The notes: generated from the letters alone by a model not told the origin. A stretch of DNA of 64,000 nucleotides from Desulfomicrobium escambiense DSM 10707 (GCF_000428825.1 NZ_AUAR01000007.1:148956-212955), one strand, 5' to 3'; positions 17,005 to 25,974 are shown, numbered from the stretch's first letter. Program-made: numbers and translations.

Positions 17005-17032
17005 TTGACAAATTAGACGTCCTAAATATTCT
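17005..17032 (+). promoter_or_regulatory. feo promoter with overlapping TTAG-N5-CTAA operator
   Basis: TTGACA (17005-17010) and TATTCT (17027-17032) are 16 bases apart, a good sigma-70-type promoter. Between them lies TTAGACGTCCTAA (17013-17025), an imperfect inverted repeat whose TTAG/CTAA ends recall DtxR-type boxes. Binding there would block RNA polymerase. The adjacent DtxR-like gene makes iron-dependent repression likely; this is inferred, not shown. Confidence 0.6.
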
Positions 17033-17079
17033 TCCCCCCGGCGTGAATCCGGCCGACCATGCAGCTTCAAGGAGAACTC

Positions 17080-17331
17080 GTGTCAACCATCGTCAACTTG
17101 CGACAAATGCACGTGGACCAGCGCGGCATCATCAAGACCGTCGCCGCCCAGGGCGAACTCGGCCGCCGCATCCGGGACATGGGGCTTGTCCCCGGGACCG
17201 AAGTCACCGTCATCGGTCGAGCTCCCCTGAAGGACCCCGTCGCCCTGCGCCTCAAGGGTTTCACGCTGACCCTGCGCAACAGCGAGGCGGACTTCATCAC
17301 CGTCGAACTCCCGGAAAAAGCCCTTGACTGA
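17080..17331 (+). CDS. feoA: Ferrous iron transport protein FeoA
   Basis: 83 residues of a single FeoA SH3-like domain (VAAQGELGRRIRDMGLVPGTEVTVIGRAPLKDPVALRLKG). FeoA supports Fe(II) uptake by FeoB at the inner membrane. I choose GTG 17080 as start because AAGGAG lies six bases before it; an ATG at 17059 would add seven residues with no ribosome site. It overlaps feoB by eight bases. Confidence 0.9.
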   Translation: MSTIVNLRQMHVDQRGIIKTVAAQGELGRRIRDMGLVPGTEVTVIGRAPLKDPVALRLKGFTLTLRNSEADFITVELPEKALD

Positions 17332-19489
17332 AGCCATCGCCACCATAGCCCTGGCCGGCAACCCCAACGCCGGCAAGACCACGCTCTTCAACGCCCTGAC
17401 GGGGTCGAGGCAGCACGTCGGCAACTATCCCGGCATCACCGTCGAGAAGAAGGAAGGTTTCGTGGAGATGCCCTCGGGCGCGGTCCGCGTCATCGACCTG
17501 CCCGGCACCTACTCCATGACGGCCTATTCCCAGGAAGAGCTCGTGGCCCGGGACTTTCTCGTCAAGGAGCGCCCCCAGGGCATCATCAACGTCATCGACG
17601 CCACCAGCCTGGAGCGCAACCTGTACCTGACCGTGCAGTTTCTGGAACTGGGCATCCCGGTGACCCTGGCCCTGAACATGGTCGACGCCCTGGAGTCCAA
17701 GGGCATCCGCATCGACTCGGACCGCCTGGCCGACCTCATGCGCCTGCCCGTGGTCCGCACCGTGGCCCGCAGCGGCCTGGGCGTGCGCGAGGCTCTGCAG
17801 GCCGCCCTGTCGCATCCCCGACAATCATGGGAACCCCTGTTCATTTCCTACGGCCCCGACCTGGACCCCGTCCTCGCGGAGATGACCGCGCTGATCGCGG
17901 CGGCGGGATTCATGGCCGACACGTACCCCCCGCGCTGGCTGGCCCTCAAGTTCCTGGAAAACGACCTGGTCGTTCGCCAGCTCTTCGAGGCCGACTACGA
18001 GTTGCACCGGCGCCTGCGCGACATGGCCGCAGAGGTGTCCCGCCACTGCGAGAAAACCCTCAAGACCCAGCCCGAATTTCTCATCGCCGACTACCGCTAC
18101 GGCTACATATCCTCCATCCTGCGTCAGGGCGTGCTGACCGTCATGCCCGACCTGCAGGGCCGGGCCGACCTGTCGGACAAGATCGACGCCGTGCTGACCC
18201 ATCAGGTGGCCGGCCCGGCCATCATGTTCGCCATCCTCTACGGCCTGTTCAGCCTGACCTTCACCCTCGGAGAGGCGCCCATGGGCTGGGTCGAGGCCGT
18301 CTTCACCCGGCTGGCCGAACTGGCCGGCAAGATGCCGCCCGGCCTGACGCGCTCCCTGATCATCGACGGCGTCATCGCCGGCGTGGGCGGGGTGCTGGGC
18401 TTCGTGCCCCTGATCCTGATCATGTTCCTGGGCATCACCTTCCTGGAGGATTCGGGGTACATGGCGCGCATGGCCTACATGCTCGACCGCGTCTTCCGCA
18501 TCTTCGGGCTGCACGGCAGCTCCGTGGTCCCGTTCATCATCTCCGGCGGCATCCCCGGCGGCTGCGCCGTGCCGGGCGTCATGGCGGCGCGCACGCTCAG
18601 AAGCCCCAAGGAGAAGCTGGCCACGCTCCTGACGGCGCCCTTCATGGCCTGCGGGGCCAAGGTCCCGGTCTTCATCCTGCTGGCGGCCGCGTTTTTCCCC
18701 GAGCACGGGGCGCAGGTCATGTTCCTCATCACCCTGGCCGGCTGGGCAGCGGCCCTGGTGGCGGCCAAATTGATGCGCTCCACCATCATCCGCGGCCCGT
18801 CGACCCCCTTCGTCATGGAACTTCCACCCTACCGCATGCCCACGCTCATGGGCCTCGTGCTGCACACCTGGGAGCGCGGCTGGCAGTACATCAGGAAGGC
18901 CGGCACCATCATCCTGGCCATCGCCGTGCTGATCTGGGCCATGATGACCTTCCCCGGACTGCCCCAGGAAAAGGCCGCGCCCTACGAGGCCGAAATGTCC
19001 GGCATCCGGGAGCAGTTGCAGACTGCACCCGACGAGGTTGCCCGCGGCAACCTCGAGGCCTCCCTCGCGGCCCTGGAGCTGCACCTCAAGGAGGAGGCCC
19101 TGACCTATTCCCTGGCCGGCCGCCTGGGCCAGGCCATCGAGCCCGTCACGTCCTGGGCCGGCTTCGACTGGCGCACCAACATCGCCCTGCTGGGCGGCAT
19201 CGCGGCCAAGGAGGTCATCGTCTCCACCCTGGCCACGGCCCACGCCCTGAGCGACGCGGAGGACCAGAACTTCGCCGCCCGCATTGCCTCCGCGCCGGGC
19301 TGGAACACCAGCGTGGCCGTGAGCCTCATGATCTTCGTGCTCCTCTACTCGCCGTGCTTCGTCACCGTGGTGGCCATCGCCCGCGAGGCGTCCTGGGGCT
19401 GGGCGGCCTTCAGCGTCGTCTTCAACACGACATTCGCCTTTGCCCTGGCCACGGCAACCTATCAACTCGGCATGCGCATGGGGTGGTGA
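17324..19489 (+). CDS. feoB: Ferrous iron transporter FeoB
   Basis: 721 residues. The N-terminal G domain has G1 GNPNAGKT (12-19), G3 DLPGTYS and G4 NMVD; a helical GDI-like linker and a polytopic Fe(II) permease with two Gate domains follow (FISGGIPGGCAVPGVMAARTL, FMACGAKVPVF, GGIAAKEVIVSTLA). It imports Fe(II) under anaerobic conditions. The start is a TTG inside the end of feoA, and the stop overlaps the next feoA start (TGATG), so three genes are coupled. Length is normal. Likely controlled by the DtxR-like protein through the promoter at 17.0 kb. Confidence 0.96.
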   Translation: MTEAIATIALAGNPNAGKTTLFNALTGSRQHVGNYPGITVEKKEGFVEMPSGAVRVIDLPGTYSMTAYSQEELVARDFLVKERPQGIINVIDATSLERNLYLTVQFLELGIPVTLALNMVDALESKGIRIDSDRLADLMRLPVVRTVARSGLGVREALQAALSHPRQSWEPLFISYGPDLDPVLAEMTALIAAAGFMADTYPPRWLALKFLENDLVVRQLFEADYELHRRLRDMAAEVSRHCEKTLKTQPEFLIADYRYGYISSILRQGVLTVMPDLQGRADLSDKIDAVLTHQVAGPAIMFAILYGLFSLTFTLGEAPMGWVEAVFTRLAELAGKMPPGLTRSLIIDGVIAGVGGVLGFVPLILIMFLGITFLEDSGYMARMAYMLDRVFRIFGLHGSSVVPFIISGGIPGGCAVPGVMAARTLRSPKEKLATLLTAPFMACGAKVPVFILLAAAFFPEHGAQVMFLITLAGWAAALVAAKLMRSTIIRGPSTPFVMELPPYRMPTLMGLVLHTWERGWQYIRKAGTIILAIAVLIWAMMTFPGLPQEKAAPYEAEMSGIREQLQTAPDEVARGNLEASLAALELHLKEEALTYSLAGRLGQAIEPVTSWAGFDWRTNIALLGGIAAKEVIVSTLATAHALSDAEDQNFAARIASAPGWNTSVAVSLMIFVLLYSPCFVTVVAIAREASWGWAAFSVVFNTTFAFALATATYQLGMRMGW

Positions 19490-19743
19490 TGTTCTTCTGC
19501 AAAACCAAGGACACGGCCGGTGGGGTACGGACCCTGAACGACCTCAAGGACGGCGAGAAGGCCGTGGTGCGCTGCCTTTCCCGTTCCCAGGGCTGCCATC
19601 TGAGCAAACTCACGGCCATGGGCATCACCCCGGGCACCGAGATCGAGATGCTCTCCAACTCCGGCGGGCCGCTTCTCGTCCTGGTCCGATCCAGCCGGCT
19701 CTGCCTCTGCCGCAGCCTGGGGCAGGCCGTCGTCGTGGAATGA
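19489..19743 (+). CDS. feoA: Second FeoA-domain protein
   Basis: 84 residues. The N-terminus is MFFCKTKD; the FeoA core is visible from about residue 15 (LNDLKDGEKAVVRCLSRSQGCHLSKLTAMGITPGTEIEM). It overlaps feoB by one base and the next glycosyltransferase by four bases, so it is part of the same transcript. It is rather Cys-rich for a FeoA. Two FeoA proteins around one FeoB are common in sulfate reducers; the separate roles are unknown. Confidence 0.88.
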   Translation: MFFCKTKDTAGGVRTLNDLKDGEKAVVRCLSRSQGCHLSKLTAMGITPGTEIEMLSNSGGPLLVLVRSSRLCLCRSLGQAVVVE

Positions 19744-20444
19744 AGGTCTCCGTCGTCATCCCGGTCTTCAGGGAAGGGGAAATCGCCACGCTGCTGGCCG
19801 ACCTCCTGGCCAGACCGGACGCCGGCGCCCTCGAAATCGTCGTGGTCGACGGCGCTCCCGGACAGGACACCCTGAGCCGCATCCCGGCCCATCTGGCCCA
19901 AAACCCTCGCCTGTCCCTCCTGGCCTCCCCTCCCGGTCGGGCCGTCCAGCAGAACGCCGGGGCCGGGGCCGCACGGGGCGACATCCTCCTTTTCCTCCAC
20001 GCCGACACACGCCTCCCGGACAACGCCTTCTCCCTCGTCCGCCAGTGCCTGGCCGACCCGGCGCTGTCCGGCGGCGCCTTCAGCCTGGGCTACGCTGAAG
20101 CCTCCGCGGGACTTGCGTTCATCGCTGCCGCGGCCAACGCGCGGTCGAACTTCACGCGCGTGCCCTACGGCGACCAGGCCATCTTCCTGCGCCGGTCGGT
20201 TTTTCGGCAGCTCGGCGGTTTCCCGGCCCTGCCAGTCATGGAGGATCTGGAACTCATGACCAGACTGCGCCGACAGGGGCACGCCATCCGCATCCTGGCC
20301 TTCCCCGTGCGCACCTCGGGCCGCAGGCAACTGCGCGAAGGCCTCGTGCGCTGCACCCTGCGCAACCTTTTCCTGCGCCTGCTGTACCATCTCGGCGTTC
20401 CGGCCGAACTCCTGGCCGGCCTGTACCTCAGGCACGGAGGCTAG
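19740..20444 (+). CDS. Family 2 glycosyltransferase, rSAM/selenodomain-associated transferase 2 type
   Basis: 234 residues. GT-A fold with VSVVIPVFREGE at the start, VVVDGAPGQDT, the HADTRLPDNA (DxD-like) motif near residue 90 and YGDQAIFLRRSVFRQLGGFPALPVMEDLELMTRLRRQG, which is characteristic of TIGR04283. These proteins usually travel with a radical SAM protein and a transferase 1 (TIGR04282), in a pathway of unknown product. Here the transferase 1 gene follows two bases later and no radical SAM gene is present. The ATG overlaps the feoA stop by four bases (ATGA). Confidence 0.87.
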   Translation: MKVSVVIPVFREGEIATLLADLLARPDAGALEIVVVDGAPGQDTLSRIPAHLAQNPRLSLLASPPGRAVQQNAGAGAARGDILLFLHADTRLPDNAFSLVRQCLADPALSGGAFSLGYAEASAGLAFIAAAANARSNFTRVPYGDQAIFLRRSVFRQLGGFPALPVMEDLELMTRLRRQGHAIRILAFPVRTSGRRQLREGLVRCTLRNLFLRLLYHLGVPAELLAGLYLRHGG

Positions 20445-20445
20445 G

Positions 20446-21111
20446 GTGCGCGTGCTGCTCTTCACCAGATACCCCCGCCCCGGGGCGGTCAAGACGCGGC
20501 TGGGCGCGGTCGTCGGCATGGACCGGGCCGCGGCCCTGCAGACCGCCTTCATCCGCGACGAACTGCGCATGCTCCAAAGCCTGGGGGTGCGCGTGACCGT
20601 CTGCTGCGAACCGTCGACGCCGACAGATGCATACCGGGCCCTTTTCGGGCCGCACCACGACTACGCCGCCCAGCGCGGGGCGGACCTGGGCGAACGGATG
20701 CTTGGCGCCCTGCACGACGCCCTGGACACGGGCGAACCTGGCGCCGTGCTCATCGGCAGCGATCTGCCGGACCTCCCGGCGGGCAGCATCGATAAGGCTT
20801 TCGACGCACTGACGCAGTCCGCCCTCTGCCTGGGCCCGACGCCCGACGGCGGCTTCCACCTCCTGGGGCTGGCCGCCCCGCTGCCGGCCGACGTTTTTGC
20901 CGGCGTTTCGTGGGGAGGCCCGCATGTCCTGGCCCGCACCCTGGACAACTGCCGCCGCCATGGGCTCCCACCAATCCTCCTCGACCCCTGGCCCGACGTG
21001 GACACGGTCGAGGATCTGGCCGACTATGCCCGGCGCAACCGCGACGCCGATTCGCAGACCATGGCCTGCATCCGCCGCTTCAACCTGGTGCCCGACGCAT
21101 GGAAAAGCTGA
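20446..21111 (+). CDS. rSAM/selenodomain-associated transferase 1 (DUF2064)
   Basis: 221 residues, GTG start. Matches TIGR04282/DUF2064, a nucleotidyl- or glycosyltransferase A-type fold: VLLFTRYPRPGAVKTRLG at the N-terminus, LIGSDLPDLPAGSIDKAFDAL in the middle, LGPTPDGGFHLLGL and FAGVSWGGPHVLARTLDN. Function is unknown. It is usually paired with the family-2 transferase just upstream, as here. It overlaps the following phosphotransferase-like gene by 13 bases. Confidence 0.87.
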   Translation: MRVLLFTRYPRPGAVKTRLGAVVGMDRAAALQTAFIRDELRMLQSLGVRVTVCCEPSTPTDAYRALFGPHHDYAAQRGADLGERMLGALHDALDTGEPGAVLIGSDLPDLPAGSIDKAFDALTQSALCLGPTPDGGFHLLGLAAPLPADVFAGVSWGGPHVLARTLDNCRRHGLPPILLDPWPDVDTVEDLADYARRNRDADSQTMACIRRFNLVPDAWKS

Positions 21112-22055
21112 TCTCCGAGTTTCTGCTGGAACAGGGCTGGGTGAACGACGTTCCCGCAATCTCCTTCCTGGCCGCTGGCGAATACAACCAGAACTTCCGC
21201 GTGCGCTGCGGCGGCCGGGACATGGTCTTCCGCATCAACCGCGGCAGCCAGCTGGGCCTGGACGACCAGATCGGCTACGAGTTCCGAGTCCTTAAGTGCG
21301 TGGCCCACTCGGGCGTGACGCCGCGTCCCCTGCGCGTCCACACGGACCACGCGCCCTTCGGCGGCGGGGTCATGCTCATGGAGTTCCTGCCCGGCTCGGC
21401 GCTCGATTACGGCCGCGACCTGCACAAGGCTGCCCGGATCTTCGCCCGCATCCACGCCCTGCCGCCCTGCCCCGGCCTGCTCGCCCAGGAGGACCCCGTG
21501 GCGGCCATCGCGGCCGAAAGCCTCGGGCTCATCAACCGCTACCCGGACCACGCGCTGACCGGCGAGCGCGCGCGCCTGCTTGATTACCACGCACGCATCG
21601 TCCGCCTGGGCGAAGACAGCCGCCCGCTCTTCGCCGGGGACCGCCCGTGCGTGGTCAACACCGAGGTCAACTCCGGCAATTTCCTCATCGGGCCGGACGG
21701 CGCCTTTCTCGTGGACTGGGAAAAGGCCGTCGTCTCCAGCCGCCACCAGGACCTCGGCCACTTCCTGGCCCCGACGACCACGCTGTGGCGAACGGAAACC
21801 GTCATCGCCCCCGACCGGCGCCGGGCATTCCTGGCCGCCTACCACGCCGACCTGGACGACGCGCCGCCCCTGGAGGCCCTGGACCGCCTCTGCGCCGTCA
21901 TGGAGCGGGTCATCGTCCTGCGCGGCCTGTCCTGGTGCTTCATGGCCCACCACGAGTACGCGCACGGCATGAAGCCCCTGACCGACCCGCTGACCAGGGA
22001 GAAGATCGGCCGCTACATGCGCGAACTGGATTTCTTCATCGCCTCCCGCGCCTGA
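21099..22055 (+). CDS. APH/choline-kinase-like phosphotransferase with altered catalytic loop
   Basis: 318 residues of the aminoglycoside phosphotransferase superfamily: an N-lobe with FLAAGEYNQNFRV and VFRINRGSQ, the hinge MEFLPGSALDYG, and a C-lobe with VNTEVNSGNFLIGPDG and FLVDWEKAVVSSRHQDLGHFL. The usual catalytic HxDxxxxN is read here as N187-T-E189-V-N-S-G-N194, so the His is replaced and the catalytic Asp is a Glu. The metal-binding D206 is kept. The enzyme may therefore be slow or act on an unusual substrate. Last gene of the feo/transferase transcript, overlapping the previous gene by 13 bases. Substrate unknown. Confidence 0.8.
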   Translation: MEKLISEFLLEQGWVNDVPAISFLAAGEYNQNFRVRCGGRDMVFRINRGSQLGLDDQIGYEFRVLKCVAHSGVTPRPLRVHTDHAPFGGGVMLMEFLPGSALDYGRDLHKAARIFARIHALPPCPGLLAQEDPVAAIAAESLGLINRYPDHALTGERARLLDYHARIVRLGEDSRPLFAGDRPCVVNTEVNSGNFLIGPDGAFLVDWEKAVVSSRHQDLGHFLAPTTTLWRTETVIAPDRRRAFLAAYHADLDDAPPLEALDRLCAVMERVIVLRGLSWCFMAHHEYAHGMKPLTDPLTREKIGRYMRELDFFIASRA

Positions 22056-22149
22056 GCCCCGCCGGGCGGCGTATGACAGAGACACTTGCCAGCGGCCCGG
22101 CTTTGCCGCAATGTCTGACGCGCCACTGCCGCCGTGAGGGTGAAATTCC

Positions 22150-22500
22150 ATGTCCAAAGACGCCTACAAGACTGTCTATTCCACCGAAAATACCGTGTGC
22201 CGCAAATGCGGCCGACCGACCTGCGTCTGCGCCGCCAAGTCGGCCAAACCCGCCGCGGCCGCGGGGCCCGTGCGCGTCGGACGGGAGACGAAGGGTCGCA
22301 AGGGCGCCGGGGTCACCGTCGTGACCGGCCTGTCCATGAGTGAAACCCAACTTCGGGACCTGCTCTCGGCCTGCAAGAAGCGCCTGGGTTGCGGCGGCAC
22401 CCTGCGCGACGGGGTGCTCGAGTTCCAGGGCGAGCACCGCGACGCCCTGCTGGCCCATCTCGCCGGTCTGGGCATCGCCGCCAAGAAATCGGGGAACTGA
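22150..22500 (+). CDS. SUI1/eIF1-family translation factor homologue (YciH-like)
   Basis: 116 residues. The C-terminal 70 match the SUI1 fold (GAGVTVVTGLSMSETQLRDLLSACKKRLGCGGTLRDGVLEFQGEHRDALLAHLAGLG). The N-terminus has a CRKCGRPTCVC pair of CxxC-like motifs that could bind zinc. Bacterial YciH proteins are thought to influence start-codon discrimination. Its TGA overlaps the ATG of the hybrid kinase gene by one base, so the two are translated together. Confidence 0.9.
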   Translation: MSKDAYKTVYSTENTVCRKCGRPTCVCAAKSAKPAAAAGPVRVGRETKGRKGAGVTVVTGLSMSETQLRDLLSACKKRLGCGGTLRDGVLEFQGEHRDALLAHLAGLGIAAKKSGN

Positions 22501-25500
22501 TGCAGGGCGACAGCGAACTCTCTCTCAAACGCCGTCTCGCCCACTTCGAACGCGCCCAGCGCCATGCGCGCATCGGGTCCTTCGAGCACGACATGCGTAC
22601 GGGGCAGACCTTCTGGTCCGACGAGATGTATCACCTGCTTGGCTTCGAACCCGGCGAGGTCTCCCCGTCCCTGGACCATTTCCTGAAGCTCCTGGTCAAG
22701 GAGAGCCGGGCGCGCTTCCTGCGCAAGATGCGCATCAGCGCCGTCACCGGGCGCCCCTTCCGCATCGAGATCCGCTACGTCCTGAAGACCGATTCCCCGC
22801 GCGTGGCCCATATCAGGGCCGAATTCGAGGCGGATGAAACCGGGGCGATGAGCATCGTCTCCGGCACCTTCCAGGACGTGACCCGCCGGCGCAACACGGA
22901 AAACGCCCTACGCCGCAGCGAAGCCCGCTACCGCTCCATCTTCGACCACGCCCTGGAGGGCATTTCCCAGACCACTCCAAGCGGCGCCTTCCTGAGCGCC
23001 AACTCCGCCATGGCCTCGATCCTGGGCTTCAATAGCCCCGAGGAACTCATGGCCTCCATCGGCAACATCGACCGCGATCTCTACGTCGACCCCGAAGACC
23101 GCGAACGCTACCTCGACCTGCTGCACGAGCACGGGAGCATCCGCGGCTTCCAGACACGCATGAAGCGCAAGGACGGAGCGGTCATCTGGGTCTCCCTCAA
23201 CGCGAGCCTCATCCGGGACGCGGCCACGGGCGAACCCTGCCTGCTCGGGACCATGGAGGACATCAGCCGGCGCAAGCGCTTCGAACTGGCCCTCATGGAG
23301 TCGCAAAAGCGCTTCCAGAACCTTCTGCAGCGGATCAACTTCATCGCCGTCACCCTGGACCTGGGTGACCGCATCGTCTTCGCCAACCCCTACCTGCAGC
23401 GCCTGACGGGCTGGCACGACGCGGAACTGCTCGGCCGCAACTGGTTCGAAAAGCTGGTGCCAACGGATCAGGGCGAAGCCATGCGCTCGGTCCTCGAAGC
23501 AGCCTCCGACACGGCGCCCGCCGATCCCCGCGAGTCCGACGCCGAGATCCTGACCCGCGATGGCAGGCGCCTGCTCATCCGCTGGAATACCGTGACCGAA
23601 ACGGACATCCAGGGCGCGGTCACGGGCGTGACCTGCATGGGCGTGGACATCACGGCCATCCGCAAGGCCGGCGACACCCTGGCCCGCAGCGCCCTCCTGC
23701 ACTCCATGCGCCTGCGCATCCACGAAGCGGCCCACGCCACGAAGGACTTCTCGGCCCTCATGCGCAGCGTGCACGCGATCCTGTGCGAGGCCATCGACGC
23801 CAAGAACCTCATCACGGCGATCCTCAACACCGACAGGAACTCCCTGGAATTCCCCTACTGGGTCGATGAAACGACCGACATCGCGAGCGCCTCCCCGCGC
23901 ATCGAGAACGTGGACGACCCCGAAAACCGGCGCCTGACCCTCGAACTCATGCGCGGCAACATCCCCAACATCCTGAGCGGCGAGGACATGCGCGCCCTGT
24001 CCGACGCCGGAAAACTCACGGTCGTGGGCGGCGTCCCGCGAAGCTGGATGGGCGTCCCCCTTACGGTGCGCGGAGCGGGCATCGGCGCGCTCATCGTGCA
24101 GAACTACGCCACCGCGAAGCAGTACACCCGTCATGACCTGGACATCCTGCTCGAGGTTTCGGAGCAGATCGCCCTGGCCATTGAACGCCAGCGGCACGAC
24201 GAGTTCTCCCAGACGGCCGAGGAGATCATCCGGGACATCCCCGCGGGCCTCTTCATCTACAAGTACCAGGATCCCGACAACCTCGTCCTGGAGAACGCCA
24301 ACCCCGTGGCCCTGCGCCTCATCGGCCGGCGCCTGGAGGAGGCCCGGGGCATGCTCTTCACGGACATCTGGCCGCGCGGGACCATGCTCGAAACTTATCT
24401 GAACTGCCTGCGCACCAAGGTCCGTTTCAACTGCGACGCCCACCGCTACGAGGACGAGCGCATCAAGGGCTACTTCCGCCTCCACGCCTTCGCCCTGCCC
24501 GGCGAGAAGCTGGCCGTGGCCTTCGATGACGTGACGGAACGCCAGCGCACCCAGCAGGCCCTCATCCGGGCCAAGGAGGCGGCGGAATCGGCCAACCGGG
24601 CCAAGAGCGAATTTCTGGCCAACATCAGCCACGAGGTGCGCACGCCGCTGAACGGCATCATGGGCATGCTGCAGCTCTGCCTGCAGTCCGAAGCGCCCCC
24701 GGAGCTGGCGGAATACCTACGCACTGCCCTGGAGTCCTCGCGCAACCTGCTACGGGTGCTGAACGACGTCCTCGATTTCACCAAGGTCGACGCGGGCAAG
24801 ATGGAGCTGCTGGAATGGGTGTTCGATCTGGACGATCTGCTGGGGCAGGCCGTGAATTTCTTCAAGGCCCTGGCCATGGACAAGAGGATACGCCTGCACC
24901 TGGAAAAGCCGCCGGTCCTCGGCCGTTTCGTCGGGGATGAGGGACGCCTGCGGCAGATTCTCTTCAACCTGATGGGCAACGCACTCAAGTTCACGGACTC
25001 AGGCCAAGTCACCCTCGAAGCCTGGCCCGTAGGCCGGACCAACGGTCACGAACGCCTGCTCTTCGCGGTCCGGGACCAGGGCATCGGCATTCCGCCGGAA
25101 AAGCTGGACTACATCTTCGAGTCCTTCACCCAGGTCGATGGCAGCTACTCGCGGCGCTACCAGGGCACCGGGCTGGGGCTGCCCATCGTGCGCAGGCTCG
25201 TGCACCTCATGGGCGGCAACATCTCCGTGGAGAGCGTCGAGAACGAAGGCACGACCATCTTCTTCGTCCTGCCCCTGCTGCGGTCCGAAGCCATGCCTGC
25301 CAGTAAGGCCGAAACCGCCGCCCCGGCCGGCGAGGTCCGCCCCCTGCACGTGCTGCTGGTGGAGGACGACGTGGTCAACATGACCATGGCCAGGCGCATG
25401 CTCGAAAAGATGGGCCACAGCGTCGCCTGCGCCCGCACGGGCCTGGAGGCCCTCGACTGCCTGCAGGTCCCCGGCATCGACATCGTGCTCATGGACATCC

Positions 25501-25709
25501 AGATGCCGGACATGGACGGCATGGAGGCCACGGGCATCGTCCGCACCGACGCCCGCTTCGCGCCCTACGCCCGGGTCCCGATCATCGCCCTGACGGCCCA
25601 CGCCATGGCCGGTGACGAAGAGCGATTCCTGTCGTCCGGCATGGACGCCTACCTCTCCAAACCCTTCGACCACACCCGCCTGCAGGCGCTACTGCACCGC
25701 TTCTTCTGA
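22500..25709 (+). CDS. Multi-PAS/GAF hybrid sensor histidine kinase
   Basis: 1069 residues, no transmembrane segment, so probably a soluble sensor. Order: three PAS domains (about 15-390), a GAF-type domain (about 400-565), a fourth PAS-like segment (about 570-690), HisKA with the phospho-His near 710 (SHEVRTPLNGIMGM), HATPase_c (NALKFTDSGQ; DQGIGIPPEKLDYIFESFTQVDGSYSRRYQGTGLGLPIV) and a C-terminal receiver (LLVEDDVVNMTMARRML, phospho-Asp in VLMDIQMPDMDG near 999). The start ATG at 22500 overlaps the SUI1 stop. No dedicated output regulator is adjacent; the free Hpt protein at 15.9 kb might relay its signal. The signal is unknown. Confidence 0.92.
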   Translation: MQGDSELSLKRRLAHFERAQRHARIGSFEHDMRTGQTFWSDEMYHLLGFEPGEVSPSLDHFLKLLVKESRARFLRKMRISAVTGRPFRIEIRYVLKTDSPRVAHIRAEFEADETGAMSIVSGTFQDVTRRRNTENALRRSEARYRSIFDHALEGISQTTPSGAFLSANSAMASILGFNSPEELMASIGNIDRDLYVDPEDRERYLDLLHEHGSIRGFQTRMKRKDGAVIWVSLNASLIRDAATGEPCLLGTMEDISRRKRFELALMESQKRFQNLLQRINFIAVTLDLGDRIVFANPYLQRLTGWHDAELLGRNWFEKLVPTDQGEAMRSVLEAASDTAPADPRESDAEILTRDGRRLLIRWNTVTETDIQGAVTGVTCMGVDITAIRKAGDTLARSALLHSMRLRIHEAAHATKDFSALMRSVHAILCEAIDAKNLITAILNTDRNSLEFPYWVDETTDIASASPRIENVDDPENRRLTLELMRGNIPNILSGEDMRALSDAGKLTVVGGVPRSWMGVPLTVRGAGIGALIVQNYATAKQYTRHDLDILLEVSEQIALAIERQRHDEFSQTAEEIIRDIPAGLFIYKYQDPDNLVLENANPVALRLIGRRLEEARGMLFTDIWPRGTMLETYLNCLRTKVRFNCDAHRYEDERIKGYFRLHAFALPGEKLAVAFDDVTERQRTQQALIRAKEAAESANRAKSEFLANISHEVRTPLNGIMGMLQLCLQSEAPPELAEYLRTALESSRNLLRVLNDVLDFTKVDAGKMELLEWVFDLDDLLGQAVNFFKALAMDKRIRLHLEKPPVLGRFVGDEGRLRQILFNLMGNALKFTDSGQVTLEAWPVGRTNGHERLLFAVRDQGIGIPPEKLDYIFESFTQVDGSYSRRYQGTGLGLPIVRRLVHLMGGNISVESVENEGTTIFFVLPLLRSEAMPASKAETAAPAGEVRPLHVLLVEDDVVNMTMARRMLEKMGHSVACARTGLEALDCLQVPGIDIVLMDIQMPDMDGMEATGIVRTDARFAPYARVPIIALTAHAMAGDEERFLSSGMDAYLSKPFDHTRLQALLHRFF

Positions 25710-25772
25710 TTCCCGACGGGCCGCGACGCCCCGCTTGGCGTACGGCATGACTCGGCACGACGAAAGACATGG

Positions 25773-25888
25773 ATTCCCGCCTTCGCGGGAATGACATGTG
25801 GCCTGGCCGCGGGATGCGTTCTTCCGCCGGCTTGGACGAAGCGCGTTCTGACGGGCCGCCTCACCGTCATTCCCGCGAAGGCGGGAAT
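25773..25888. repeat. REP-like palindrome pair, ATTCCCGC variant
   Basis: Two 20-base palindromes, ATTCCCGC-CTTC-GCGGGAAT (25773-25792) and ATTCCCGC-GAAG-GCGGGAAT (25869-25888), in opposite orientation about 100 bp apart. Flanks GGATTCCCGCC...ATGAC and GTCATTCCC...ATCC show the unit is longer than the core. Same design as the pair at 6.75 kb. Confidence 0.85.
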
Positions 25889-25913
25889 CCACTCTTTCCC
25901 CCAAAACGGGCGC

Positions 25914-25944
25914 AAAAAAACCTCCGCAGGTCGCCCCGCGGAGG
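25914..25944 (-). terminator. Terminator of greA
   Basis: On the minus strand a 7-bp stem (CCTCCGC/GCGGAGG) is followed by seven Ts, about 30 bases after the greA stop codon. Confidence 0.88.
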
Positions 25945-25974
25945 TCGTGTCTCACGCCTTGTTGCGCAGTCCGT

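Noticed and set aside
17324..19743. FeoB and the second FeoA as one fused protein
   Set aside because: They are in different frames and meet at a TGATG overlap, so they are two coupled genes.
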